The notes under the pieces were generated by a model, which was not told where the DNA came from, searched no databases, and saw only the letters and a list, made by a program, of their open reading frames with translations. From Fagopyrum homotropicum (taxonomy: Eukaryota > Streptophyta > Magnoliopsida > Caryophyllales > Polygonaceae), in NCBI GenBank assembly GCA_033239125.1, contig BSWB01000002.1:154242409-154306408 (forward strand): 64,000 bases of DNA, in the 5' to 3' direction. Position numbers and translations under genes: made by a program. Numbering within the stretch: position 1 is the stretch's first letter; each line of letters begins with the position of its first letter. Positions 35,924 to 46,663 of this stretch are shown here, piece by piece.

Positions 35924-35971
35924 TTCTATATAAATGTTTAATGGCTGAGGAACGAAACTTCTATATAAATG
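35924..35971 (+). promoter_or_regulatory. Duplicated TATA box of MLP gene
   Basis: TTCTATATAAATG occurs twice, at 35924-35936 and 35959-35971, 35 bases apart. The downstream TATATAAA (35962-35969) is 67 bases before the start codon, leaving a plausible short 5' UTR of roughly 35-40 bases. The upstream copy could drive an earlier start site. Confidence 0.6.
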
Positions 35972-36035
35972 CCCATATGATATACATTTCTTCTGAAAAA
36001 GTGTATTACTCTCTCATATTACACAGAGTTTCACA

Positions 36036-37815
36036 ATGGGTCTGAAGGGTAAGTTGATCGCTGAATTTGAAGTGAATTCATCTGCTCACAACTTCCACCA
36101 GCAGTTCCGCCACAAGCCCCACCACATCTCCGCCTTCTCTCAGCTCATCCAAGACTGTGAACTCCACGGAGGCGAGTTCGGCCAACACGGCTCCATCATC
36201 AACTGGCGCTATACTGAACTCGGTACCATAGCTAGCTTTTCATATAAACTCGGGATTTCATAACTAAATTGTGTTAATTCATTCTTTTATATTCGTATGT
36301 TTTACTAAGTCTAAAGTTGATTGAATTCATGATTATATATGTAGTTGCCTTGCCGGATCTAGACTTGGGTCCGGTTAAACCTAAACCGTCAAACCGATGG
36401 TTAAACCGCCTAACCAAACTCGCGGTTAAACTGCCGCTTTGGTTAGTTTTTTTTTTTAATTTTTTTATTTATTCTTAAAGGACCAAACCGTCACATAACC
36501 CCCGGTTTGGTCCAATTTGGGCTGATTGCTATTTTTTTGCAAACCGTTCTTAAACCGGCGGTTTGCCGGTTTGGATACCCACTAGGTTTAGGCTTATGAC
36601 CCAAATCTATCTAGATCTCAGATCGAGATCCATTATTTGTAGGGTGTACACGAATCCCGTCCCTTCCTGTCAACTCGACGAATTTCATCTAAAAAATCAA
36701 AATTCCGTCCGACGCAAAATAATCGCAATGAGATGCGAATTTTAACTTATTCGGCTCGCTAGAGGTGTCTTGTCCAACATTAAATTTTTAATTGAAAATT
36801 TAAATTAATTACAGTTATGAATCAGCAATCTTGATCTTTCATTTCTTACCCTAAGAGTAATGTTAGAAAATTAAAGCACACCTCTTGTTGCCTTTTAATA
36901 TCAATCAATCTTTTCAAAATAGGTCTATAATGTCGAATTTATTGTTTTTCACTTTTATTGCCCCGCTTGTTTATTTTTCTAAAATTGAATTGCAAGTGTC
37001 GATTCTATTCATTGTGCTCTCCATTCTACAATTATTCCACTCGACTTTTTTAACAAGGTTGTAGTTGTTTTACAATTTCCACTTCATCAATTATTTACAA
37101 CCGGAGTAGGGGGCCGAAATTGATCCCATCTCATTCTGATCTCAACTATGATAAGATTCGGTGGAGTTCAATCTAAAACTATAAGTCCGGTTTCGATACC
37201 GTCCCATATATAATAATCGGGACGGGATGGTCTCAATCACATCCCTCCCATGTCGTCCCCCATTAATTTGCGTCCGTGGTCGTACTTAATAGAACACAAG
37301 ATCTACATCATCAAGATTGCTTTCTTGTTTAGTGTAGACTTTCATGTTTTGGTGACCAACTTACATAGTTGCATTAGTTCTAGAAAACTTATAACATGGT
37401 CTTTAATAAACATGAAACAAATGTAAGCTTTAGCATAGGATAGTTTAATGTGATATGTAGTGATATTATGACTTTTATGTGAAACATTAAATTGAAAGTT
37501 TCAAAAGGAGTCAAATTCAAAGAAAGCACATGATATGCAGATGGAAAGGCCTGTACATGCAAGCAGAAAGTGGAGCCCGACGAGGAAACGAAGAGCATTG
37601 TGTTTACTGTGTTGGAAGGAGATCTCATGGTAGATTACAAGAACTTTGTGATAACTCTTCATAGCATAGCTAAGGACGGGGAAACCGATCTTGTGAGATG
37701 GACTATTGACTATGAGAAGCTCAATGAAGAGTCGCCTCACCCAGTCAAGACACTCGACGTGCTTCTCAACGTAGGCAGGCATATTGAGATTGAACATGTC
37801 AAGAATGTTGCCTAG
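36036..37815 (+). CDS. Major latex protein-like (MLP), Bet v 1 fold
   Basis: Two exons, 36036-36222 and 37541-37815, joined by a phase-1 GT-AG intron, give 153 residues and a TAG stop; MLPs are usually about 150-155 residues with one intron at this position. The protein starts MGLKGKLIAEFEV and contains FRHKPHHIS, a Gly-rich turn LHGGEFGQHGS (residues 43-53), then after the intron VFTVLEGDLMVDYKNF, TLHSIAKDG, VRWTIDYEKLNE and a C-terminal helix. This matches the MLP branch of the Bet v 1/START-like superfamily, cytosolic proteins with a hydrophobic pocket proposed to bind small ligands or long-chain compounds in stress and defence. No signal peptide. The frame is undamaged, in contrast to everything around it. 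The ligand cannot be inferred. TATA boxes and a MITE lie just upstream. Confidence 0.9.
36223..37540 (+). other. MLP intron with repeat insertions
   Basis: A 1,318-bp intron, long for this family. Bases about 36357-36590 are packed with AACCG/CGGTT phrases (GGTCCGGTTAAACC near the left, GCCGGTTTGGATACCCACTAG at the right), resembling a hAT-type MITE, though the 8-bp flanks do not match. A second GC-richer patch at about 37100-37260 contains CGGGACGGGATGG, also common in hAT-like repeats. Confidence 0.5.
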
Positions 37816-38089
37816 AACAAACTATATGAAGGGTTGCAGTCCTGTTAATATGATGATCTCTATGTATGTGTTCACCCTTTTCGGTAGAACTTCATACGTG
37901 GGAATAAGGAGATCTCTCTTTTGCTTTTCTTTGTGTGGGTTTGAAGTATTTTGCATGATATCTTTATGTTGATGCATGCTATCTACTTGTAATGTTTTCT
38001 TTGAATAAGTTGTTTTGGTAATGGCTTTCGTTTGAATGATAAATGCAGGTTCAAAGTTTGTTGCATAAAATTTACTAATTTGGATTAAA
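37816..38089 (+). other. MLP 3' flank
   Basis: About 270 bases of AT-rich 3' UTR and downstream sequence. TTTGAATAAG at about 37998-38007 is a weak candidate polyadenylation signal. No other feature. Confidence 0.4.
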
Positions 38090-41000
38090 CGGGAAAGTTA
38101 TTCTACATTGATAGTTTGGATTATAATGGTGGTGTGTGTTTTGGTTCAATTATAATGGTGGTGTGTGTTTTGTTATTATAACCATAACTGGACTAGGACG
38201 ACCTTGTGTATTGATTGGCCCAAGTGTATTATAATTGGGCGGTGACAACTTGTCTAGTTCTACAGGAGAGTAGGAGATTCTCTGTGACTAGTCCAGACAG
38301 GTACGCGGTGAGATGCATCGGATCCAGTCTTGTTGGTATAAGGGGACATATGCGAGGTTCGGGAGATCGTCGGGTTACAAAAGAAGCTGAATTAGAAAAG
38401 AGAATCACGTTTATAAGATAATAAACAGAGTTGTGTGTGAGCATGTTATGTGTTTATTTCCGTATAAGTGTGTATGCGTTGTTATATTTCTTCTAATATG
38501 TAGGTTGTTAGCTAACGGTTTATCTAACGTTGTAGATGTCTTGCACGTTAAGGAAGTTGTAGAGAGATCTGGACCGGATGGTCAGCTGGGTTCACGTACT
38601 CATTTAGATGGGAAAAGAGAGTCTTTCCGTTTTTGCATGCACACTATGTTAATATTTCTGTCTTGTAAGGCTGGTCCATGTTATATATTCATCACATTGA
38701 CCTTTATTAATTTCAAATTGTTTTACTATATTTGTGTCTTGTTGTAAGATCCAATAATGTTGTTGTCTAAATACGGCCGGGACCCATTGTGAGGTCCTGA
38801 CTAGTAGCGCCCCGAATTCTGTGAATTTAGGGTGTTACAATATGGTATCAGAGGTCTAGGTTGACAACAATGACACTTGCAATCTAACAGAAAGACCGAA
38901 TGTAGAAAATCAACTAAACCCGAAAGTGGACTGAATTTTTCAAATTGAATTTTTACTTTAAAACCATGTGCATAGTCGGGTTGCTAGGTTAATAGTATGT
39001 CGGATCACCATCGCTCTCCGTGGAACTCTACAACTTAGTGTTATATGTGAGATATTATATGGACTTATAGTGTTGTTCATTAATATATGGTATATAGTTA
39101 TATATATATGTAGCACGTTAGTATCTTGATAGATATGTTATATCCTTTAGTTAGGATAGCATGAGTAGATCATTGCTCCGCTAATAACACCCTAGTAGAT
39201 TTTGATGAGTAACAATACAAAGATAGTAGACCCAGACTTCGGATTTGAGTATTATGTTTTGGCGAAAACCCTGGTATCTCCAACAAATATTTTGAGGAAC
39301 GGGTAGGCAAAAGGGGGAAGACTACGAGATGATATTAACAACAAGGACAATCAAATGGGAAGAAATTCCGACTCAACTCAAACAGAATTGATAAAAGGTC
39401 GCACAAGAAACTTAGTGGTATGAAGACATGAGATTAGATTCGAAGAAGCATGTATTGAATGACAAGTGCACGGATTGGAGATAAAAATATTGGAACACAA
39501 ATCAAGCAACATAGAGTACAACCGCGCTTGGCGAGATAAAGGACATTGCAATCGAGGTGGATGTCCTATAGACAATTATGGGCATGAGAGACCTGATGAG
39601 ATAAGGTGTCTACCAAGATATGAGGAATTAAAGACGTATGAAATAGAGATTTACAATTGAGTTTAAAGGCGGAGGCTAGATTTCATAAGCATGTGGACAG
39701 TTTGACTTCTTTAGAGATACAAGAATTTCGAAAGAAATCACGACGCCGGTATCGAAAGGGTAGAAGTCATGTAAAAGAGTGAACATATCTTCAAAAAAGC
39801 AATATTATAACAACGCTAGCGCAGGAAGAAGTGGAGTGAGAATGACCTGTGTGGACTCAAGAGTCCACAAAAACCTCTCACTTATAACGAGACTTAAGTT
39901 ACCGACATCAACGGTCCATGCAAAAGAAACCGCAAGAGGATGATAATTAAAGTCATAGATATCGCGAAGACACACTTACAAGCCGTCATAGAAGAATTGA
40001 GAAAACTATTGATGTCGGACAGATTAGACAACATGACTTGAGAAACGGAGTTACATCACAAAGGAATCCGCAGTGTGAAGTGTAGGACAAGCTAAAGGAA
40101 TATAAATGGCTGAACCGGAGGAAGTGGTGTTTCACAAGGAAATTCAACGTTAGAAATGTAGGAGAAGAGTAAGTTCATGATCTTGAGGTACGTCCGCTGT
40201 AAACTGGCCGGTGACAACTGAGAACGTACACGTGTTGGTTTTGTATTGACGAGTTATGGGTAGATAGGAAGAGGTGATCGTGATTGCGGATTTATAAGTA
40301 ACTTTATCAACACCGTGGAAGGATTTCCTCGGGTGGTCATCAGCGACCCTCTTGGATCATTTAACGGTATAAAGAGAATCATGTTAGAGATTGGTTACTT
40401 GCTGGTAAGGAAAGACTCCAATTGAGTCAATAAGGATGGATCTGTGTAAGAAGAACTAAGAGAGTAAGAGGAAGAGGTTGATTTTCAATCACTGTCTTAC
40501 GCAAATAAAGCCAGGTAAGGAGGGTACTCAGTACTTCTTCCAAATGAGACTAATGTTGTGTTTTAAGGAGCGAGAGTTAGGTCAATCATCCAGACTCACT
40601 GAATAGGTCATTATGACTAATGGTATGACACATAATAATTGGATTTATAACGGCGGTGCAAGTGTAGAGATTATGACGATAGCACCTTGGTGAAATGATT
40701 TGTCGAGTTTTGAGAGATTGTATTGGAAGTATACATCTCGATTGGAACGGACATGAAATAAAGTTATGCTGAGTGACTGCAGATTTTTATATGGATCTTG
40801 TGTCACCCTGACAAGATGAATGCATTATGTGCTTATCTAAAGAGTTTATCAAGAGAGAGTGGTACTCCATTGCTAATCTCAGCTAGCATTGATAACCTCT
40901 ATAACTTGAAGGTTGACAAGTGGTTTAGAACCGCATACATAAAATGGTGTACCTTAAAGGTCATTACCCAACTGATTGGAGAAAACTCAATGGAAGTAAC

Positions 41001-43600
41001 CGTAAGCAAGCATCCAAGTTAGAGTGAAGAGAAGGACTTTGAATCCGAGTTTTGCAGCATAACTAGATAAAATGAATAACTATGTTGTATAGTGATGCAC
41101 CCAAGTGAAAACATAGATGTGTAATCATACAGAGAAGTGGGGGTTTAACTTCCCTTCATCGTTAGGGAAGACTTGATAAGAGATTTCTATGACATCTTAT
41201 ATGAGGGTTTGATGTGACAATGTTTGCGTTAAATTTTGGGAGCCAGTACCGTTATGAAAGGAATTGCTAGATTTTCAAATGACCTGAATTGGAGCATACC
41301 TCGATAGTAGCAAGGATGAGATGGATAAAATGATTGACGGATATGGAATGGTTATAGGAAACCACTACTACGTTGACAAGACTCGTATAACAATGAATAT
41401 ACTTAAACAGAAGATGCCTAGGAAAAAGAGCAATAACTTATTTGACAACCCAAATTGTGAAAGTTGAGATATACGATTGAATGACACGTTGATTATGATA
41501 TCGAATGACGGTATACTCGAGGACAAGCTAGATGATGAGTAACTTAGTTGGCGAGTGATGCGTGCTTAGTAAGTGATAAGACTCGACACGTTTGTCTTGA
41601 TTGAAATCTTGCTAAGATGGAAATTAGTAACAACACAGTGGGAAAGAGTGTATGTGAATGGTTTTCCAAGGAGCTGATCGAATTACCTTAGTGAAAGAAC
41701 CTAATACAGGGTTGACCTAAATCTAACAAAAAGGTCGATTGAGGTTGTGAAAGATAGTGAAAGCATCACGACTCGGAGCTAGATAGACATTTCATCGAAT
41801 TAAGGTTTCATATTTTGTTTGAGCACCTGGAATAGAAGTGGAGTTATGACCTAGATGAATTAAGGTTGCTTTTAATTGGTTGAGAGCATCCGCAAAACGG
41901 AGGTTGGAGTTAGTACCTATATTATTAGTAAGAAATACACTTCCTAACGGTACTCTTGACATCAAAGGCGATGACGAACTCCCAAGAGTTTATGGTGTTG
42001 ATGAACAAGATACGTTATCCATACTAAATATAGATGATAAGACACGTGAATTTTAGGAGTTTGGGTTGAGGAACATACCAATGGTGGAGATTGTAAGGAA
42101 GTTTCAAGAGAGTCATTCTTTGCACTTGAGGAGTATCCGAATGAGCGATGGCGGATCCAAGCTTTCACTAGGTGTTTGAGACCTAATATCCGTGCATATG
42201 TTTCAGGATTTAAGTGCTCGACGTTGGACTAGTACCAGGACATTGCAATGACTATGAAATGACTCACCCGATGCATAAGAGGTTGGGAAGTTGCAAAGTT
42301 CAAGAAGTCATAGACTAGGATTAGTGTTAGTGGGTGTGGTAGATTGAGATCCACTTCCCGAGGTAATTTCACTCAAGATAGCGAATCGGTTAGACTTGTT
42401 AGAAGGAGATGAAGGTAGAAGATATTATAAATGTAGAAGTACTAAACACAAGAGGGACGATTGTCGAGGCAGATAGTCACTCTTCACTTGTGGTCAGAGT
42501 GGACAACGAGCTGCTTATTGTCATACCTGATGGAGGTAGGGTAAAAGGAAGTTGGGAGAGCGGAGATTGGTCAACATCAAGTATTGGAGAGAAAGAAGGC
42601 AATTGTGCCGATATGTTTATTACCCCGGGCATGATAAGAATTCAATTTATAACGATATAGTTGTGTTACATACATATTGGATAACGTTTTGAGGACGAGT
42701 AGATATGATGAGTAGGATAATATAAAGCCTCGAGATAGCCTGAAAGTTTCGGTAATTGGAACGTGTTGAAAACTTGGAGATTTTCCGACTGATTGCACTA
42801 ATTTAAGTTTTGGGACGAAACTTATTTTTAGTTGTGGCATTTGTAATATCCAATTTTCAAGGATTTGTAGTAAATTTAGTTTTGAAATAAATCTAGTATT
42901 TTAAGTTTTTGAAAAATTAATTAGGATTTTATTGGTGATTTTGAGAAATACGAAGTTAATTTATGTTAGTTGAGGATTTATCATGAGTACTTCACTACTT
43001 CTCATCATCATCTCACCAAAAACCCTAATTTTCCTCTCACTTTTTTTCTCCCAGAACACTATTCACTGCCGGAAAACTGGAACCTCACTACCGGATCTAG
43101 CCATCGTCACACTCGCCTTGCCCAGACTCGTTGCCTCCTCGCTTAACTCTTGACCACCGCCCCTTTGCCGTCGACCGCTAGGAGTCCCTTCACCAACTGT
43201 CGAGCCTCGTTCGAACCAGTTCTCCTCGCAAGATGGAGCCTCGTCTTCGCTGGATCTGTAATTAGAGTGGGAGACGTCGAGCTTCACCAGGGCAGCCACA
43301 CCACCATCACGCGCCGCTTCCTGCTCGAGTCAAGACTGTCTTCGTCGCCGCTTGTGACCTGCCGTCGCGTTTGAACAGATCGAGAGAAACTCGACAACTC
43401 CATTCGAACAGATCTACGCCTTCGCCGTTGAGGACCAACGGGAATGTCCTCCCTCGCCGCCGCCCTTGTCGTCTGCCGGGTCGCCGTCGTCGTAGCCTGC
43501 TTCTGCGCCTCAGTCTCGCCGGGATCGAACCCAGCTGCCGCACCACCCTCTTCCAGCAAAACCCTAATCGAGGGTTTGAATGTTTTGGGTAAATTACAAT
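38090..43600 (+). mobile_element. Very decayed LTR retrotransposon
   Basis: An LTR 3' portion ends GGGTGTTACA at 38839. TGGTATCAGAGGTC at 38843-38856 follows, a good match to the initiator-Met tRNA primer-binding site. A second LTR start, TGTAATATCC, is at 42842. The interior (about 4.0 kb) has no frame longer than about 100 codons and I recognise no gag or pol domain with confidence. The 5' LTR is missing its start and the 3' LTR seems to lack its end, so no LTR overlap is available for dating. Bases 43020-43600 are a GC-rich leader-like part of the 3' LTR with overlapping frames on both strands that I do not regard as genes. Confidence 0.65.
38180..38839 (+). repeat. 3' half of a gypsy LTR
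   Basis: Shares ordered motifs with 3720-4413 and 10725-11365: CCCAAGTGTATTATAA, GATTCTCTGTGACTAGTC, GAGCATGTTATGTGTTTA, GTTAGCTAACGGTTT, GGGACCCATTGTGAGGTCC, GTAGCGCCCCGA and a terminal GTGTTACA. The 5' half of this LTR is not present. Confidence 0.75.
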
Positions 43601-45982
43601 TTTTGCCTCATTCTTCATAATGCCTAAATTCTGGGTATTTCAAAAAATCCTTTGAATGGATAATTATAGAAAATGATCCATATTTTATATTATGATGTTC
43701 AACTCTCGAAACCTTTCAAAATATGTCTTGTAACCAATAAAAGTAATCAAGCACAAACCATTTTGAAAATTTCTTTTTAGTAAAAATGATTTCTTTGTTG
43801 GAGAAGAAAAGCCTCCTTCTCTTACCTAAAAAGCTAAAAGTTCAAAAATTCTTAACTTGAATTTGTCACTCTTTGAAATTTAAATGGAGCAATGATATTC
43901 GTTGGGTCGAGGAGATTATAAACTTTCTCCTTAACAAGGGGCTTCGAAACTTTTTTTAAATAAACAATTATGATAAACACACGAATGATATATCAAGGGA
44001 ATAATAATGACCATTCATCCTATTTTGTTTTGAGAAAAATTGATATTCATTTATAAGGTACGAAGAGTTTATAGAAGAATAGTTTTGTCATTTTCTTTGG
44101 TTTTCAAATATTTTCTATGTCCGAATTTTCGTTTTTTTAATTTCTTTTTCGCTGCTTTTTTATCTCTTTTGTTGGGTCTTCATATCCTTTTCTTTGTTTT
44201 GTTTTTTTCATGCCGGTTCTAATATTTGTTTTGGGTCTTCTTTCATGTTTATCATTTTTATGGTGTTCTAAAGATGTTTTTTTTACTGTTTTGGTTTTGG
44301 TTTAACTCCTTTCGATCAGTTTTAGTTGTTTATGTTTGTGTTTGGTAGGTTTAAACTTCTTTTGCTGATTTTTGTACTTCTCTCTTTGTTTTCAAGTTTT
44401 CACGTTTTCGTTTTTTTTATTTGATTCAAACTCTTGACTTCATCTTTTAGTTTTACTTCTTCTTACTCGTGTTATTTTTCATATCTTTCTTCAAACCAAC
44501 CTTTTACACAACCTTTGATTTTCTTTCTTTACCTCTAATCTTCGGCCATATTTGAAATTTTCCTCAAAACCGAATTACATTATGAACAATTGAAACCTAG
44601 AACATTTTATCTTCCCCAAATATTTTTTTATTCATATCTAACTTATGGGAAAAAAAATATATCCAACAACAGTTGATACATGAGTTGGGTGAAAAAAAAT
44701 AAGAGGAATAAGACTGAGAAGATGTGAATCGGTCATATCGAATATTTTTCCTGACCAAATCTCAAGTAATCGAATATACTTCTCTAACAATCTCGAGTAC
44801 TCAATTCCTACTTGGACAATCTTGAGAGTCTTATGCTCAAGCGAACAATTTTGGTGTGATGTTTTTTTGTCTAATTATTTGAGCTATATTTGTTTTCTAC
44901 TTTCCCTCGGCTATCCTATGAACTATTTGGGGATCTTGGAGATCCAAACACCCGTTTTGGTGCTCCTCTTCTCCTAGATCCCCTTGCGAACAATATTTCA
45001 TTAAAAAGGCATTCATATCTAGATCCGAAATCTATCGATTCTAGTGATAGAGTTGAATACTTGTCAATTACCTTGAAACTAACATTGAAATAATCAATCT
45101 TTTTTTGAGAATGTTTGTTTGAACCTTTGAAGAAATTATGAAGTTTTAAACAATATCTTTTATTCTTGAAACTTTGATGATTTGCATCTATATGTTGGTT
45201 TCAAGTTCCTGCTAATTGACTTTGAAAAAATGAATAAAAAAAGAAGAATAAGAAATAAGTTTAGACCCTTTAATTGAGAAAAAAAAAAAGAACACATGAA
45301 TTATTGGACAAAACTTGAAATCTAAAACAACTTTTCATGTCAAAATTTATTGATGTGTACAACCAAAAATCGGGGTTAACCACTAAATCTACTACTTGTG
45401 CATTTCGACCCATGTTCCCTTGTATAGTTGTGATGGTTGCGCCCCAAACAAGTCTCCTTAGACATTCATGAAAAAAGGAGTCTTGCACTCCCTAAAAGCC
45501 TTCAAAGGTTTGCGCTCCGTGAAAGTTGCTCGGTTTTAAAAAATGGAGAGATGAAGTCTATAACATTGCTTAGTTTGGATGACTTTCCCTTTGAAGACGT
45601 TTCTCGAGTATTGTCTAAACAAATGTTCCGGAAGATGCCGTAGTCACATGCCCCTGTTGATAATATTGATCATGGTTGTGTTCGAGGTCTCCGAAGATCC
45701 TCCATCTAGGTGGAGGGAACGTTGTTGGATCCACATTTCCGCAGGAGGTATGCCTTCCCCTTGAAAAGGGTTTCTACTATCCTGCTTCTTGGCGGCGAGA
45801 CACCGTGCTAGCTCATCTATCCCGTGTCCTCTCCATATTTAGCCAACCCCGAGTCTTCCTCATCTTCTACCGCGGATTGTTTGTTCTGATTTTCTTAGAT
45901 TTTTTCACTTTCGGTCATTTGCTTATAGTGTTTTGTTATGTTTATCTCTTGTTTTGCCACTGTTTGCATGACGGTTTGTCCA
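43601..45982. other. T-rich unassigned region
   Basis: About 2.4 kb, strongly T-rich on the + strand from 44040 to 44560. Short frames at 44040-44222, 44890-45093 and 45437-46032 have no recognisable domain; the last runs across the CACTA insertion point, so it cannot be a real gene end. The sequence resumes at 56036. The disrupted locus could not be identified. Confidence 0.4.
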
Positions 45983-45989
45983 TTTCACT

Positions 45990-46330
45990 ACGCCAGATTT
46001 ACACTCGGGCGACGGACGAAAACCGTCGGTAGAATACCCATTCCGTCGCCTAATGAGTCTTGCGACGAACATTCCGTCGCCTGAACGTCGTCGCAACACA
46101 ACCGTCCCCAGAGTACTCAGGCGACGGAAGTAAAAACCTCCGTTGCCTAAATCATTCTCTAGCGACGAATTGGATGAGTCGTCGCCTAAGTATTCGGGTG
46201 ACGGAATTCATTTAGGCGTAGTTTTGTCGCCTAACAATTAGGCGACGGACTGTTTTTAGGCGACGGAAATTTCCGTTTGGGTGACAGGTTTTGCTTTCGT
46301 CGCCCTAATAATTACGCGACGGAAGTTTTT
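45990..46330. repeat. CACTA left subterminal repeats
   Basis: At least eight copies of GGCGACGGA or its complement TCCGTCGCC, several as facing pairs and some with single changes (GGTGACGGA, GGCGACGAA), crowd the first 340 bases inside the left end. Such arrays are binding sites for the element's own DNA-binding protein in En/Spm. Confidence 0.9.
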
Positions 46331-46379
46331 TAATCTTTCCCTCACCTTATTTTGATTGGGAATAAAAAAAAACAATTCA

Positions 46380-46640
46380 AAAGTACACCAATCCTGCTAA
46401 TATAAACACAACCTTTTAAAATTACACAACCAATAAAATTCACACAACCAACAAATTCCCGCAAAATTACACAACAAAATCGAAACCCGAAATCTGTCAA
46501 AACTACAAATCACACAACCAACAAAATAATTCAAAACCCGCAAAACTACACATACTTTCTTGGCATCCCACAACCAACAAAATAATTCCGAACCTGCAAA
46601 ACTACACATACTTGTTGCATCCAAAAAATTCCAAAATAGC
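46380..46640 (-). repeat. Short direct repeats in 3' region of second CACTA gene
   Basis: The phrases CACACAACCAACAAAAT and CCGCAAAACTACACATACTT recur. The clearest unit of about 60 bases occurs twice at about 46522-46632. It lies just beyond the stop codon at 46664, so probably in the 3' UTR. Confidence 0.55.
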
Positions 46641-46663
46641 TCAAGCATACTAAAACAAGACCT

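Noticed and set aside
41962..42700. Possible RT (CAAGAGTTTATGGTGTTGATG) and zinc-finger-like (TGTAGAAGTACTAAACACAA) echoes in the second LTR element
   Set aside because: The similarity is a few codons only, with no continuing domain on either side; too weak to name.
43063..43618. GC-rich overlapping frames on both strands near the end of the second LTR element
   Set aside because: Arg/Ser-rich products in four registers over the same DNA indicate GC-rich leader sequence, not genes; similar GC-rich leaders exist at 5480-5610 and 57250-57720.
45676..46032. 118-codon frame ending inside the CACTA left terminus
   Set aside because: Its C-terminus is transposon end sequence and nothing in it resembles a known protein; the pre-insertion frame does not continue convincingly at 56036.
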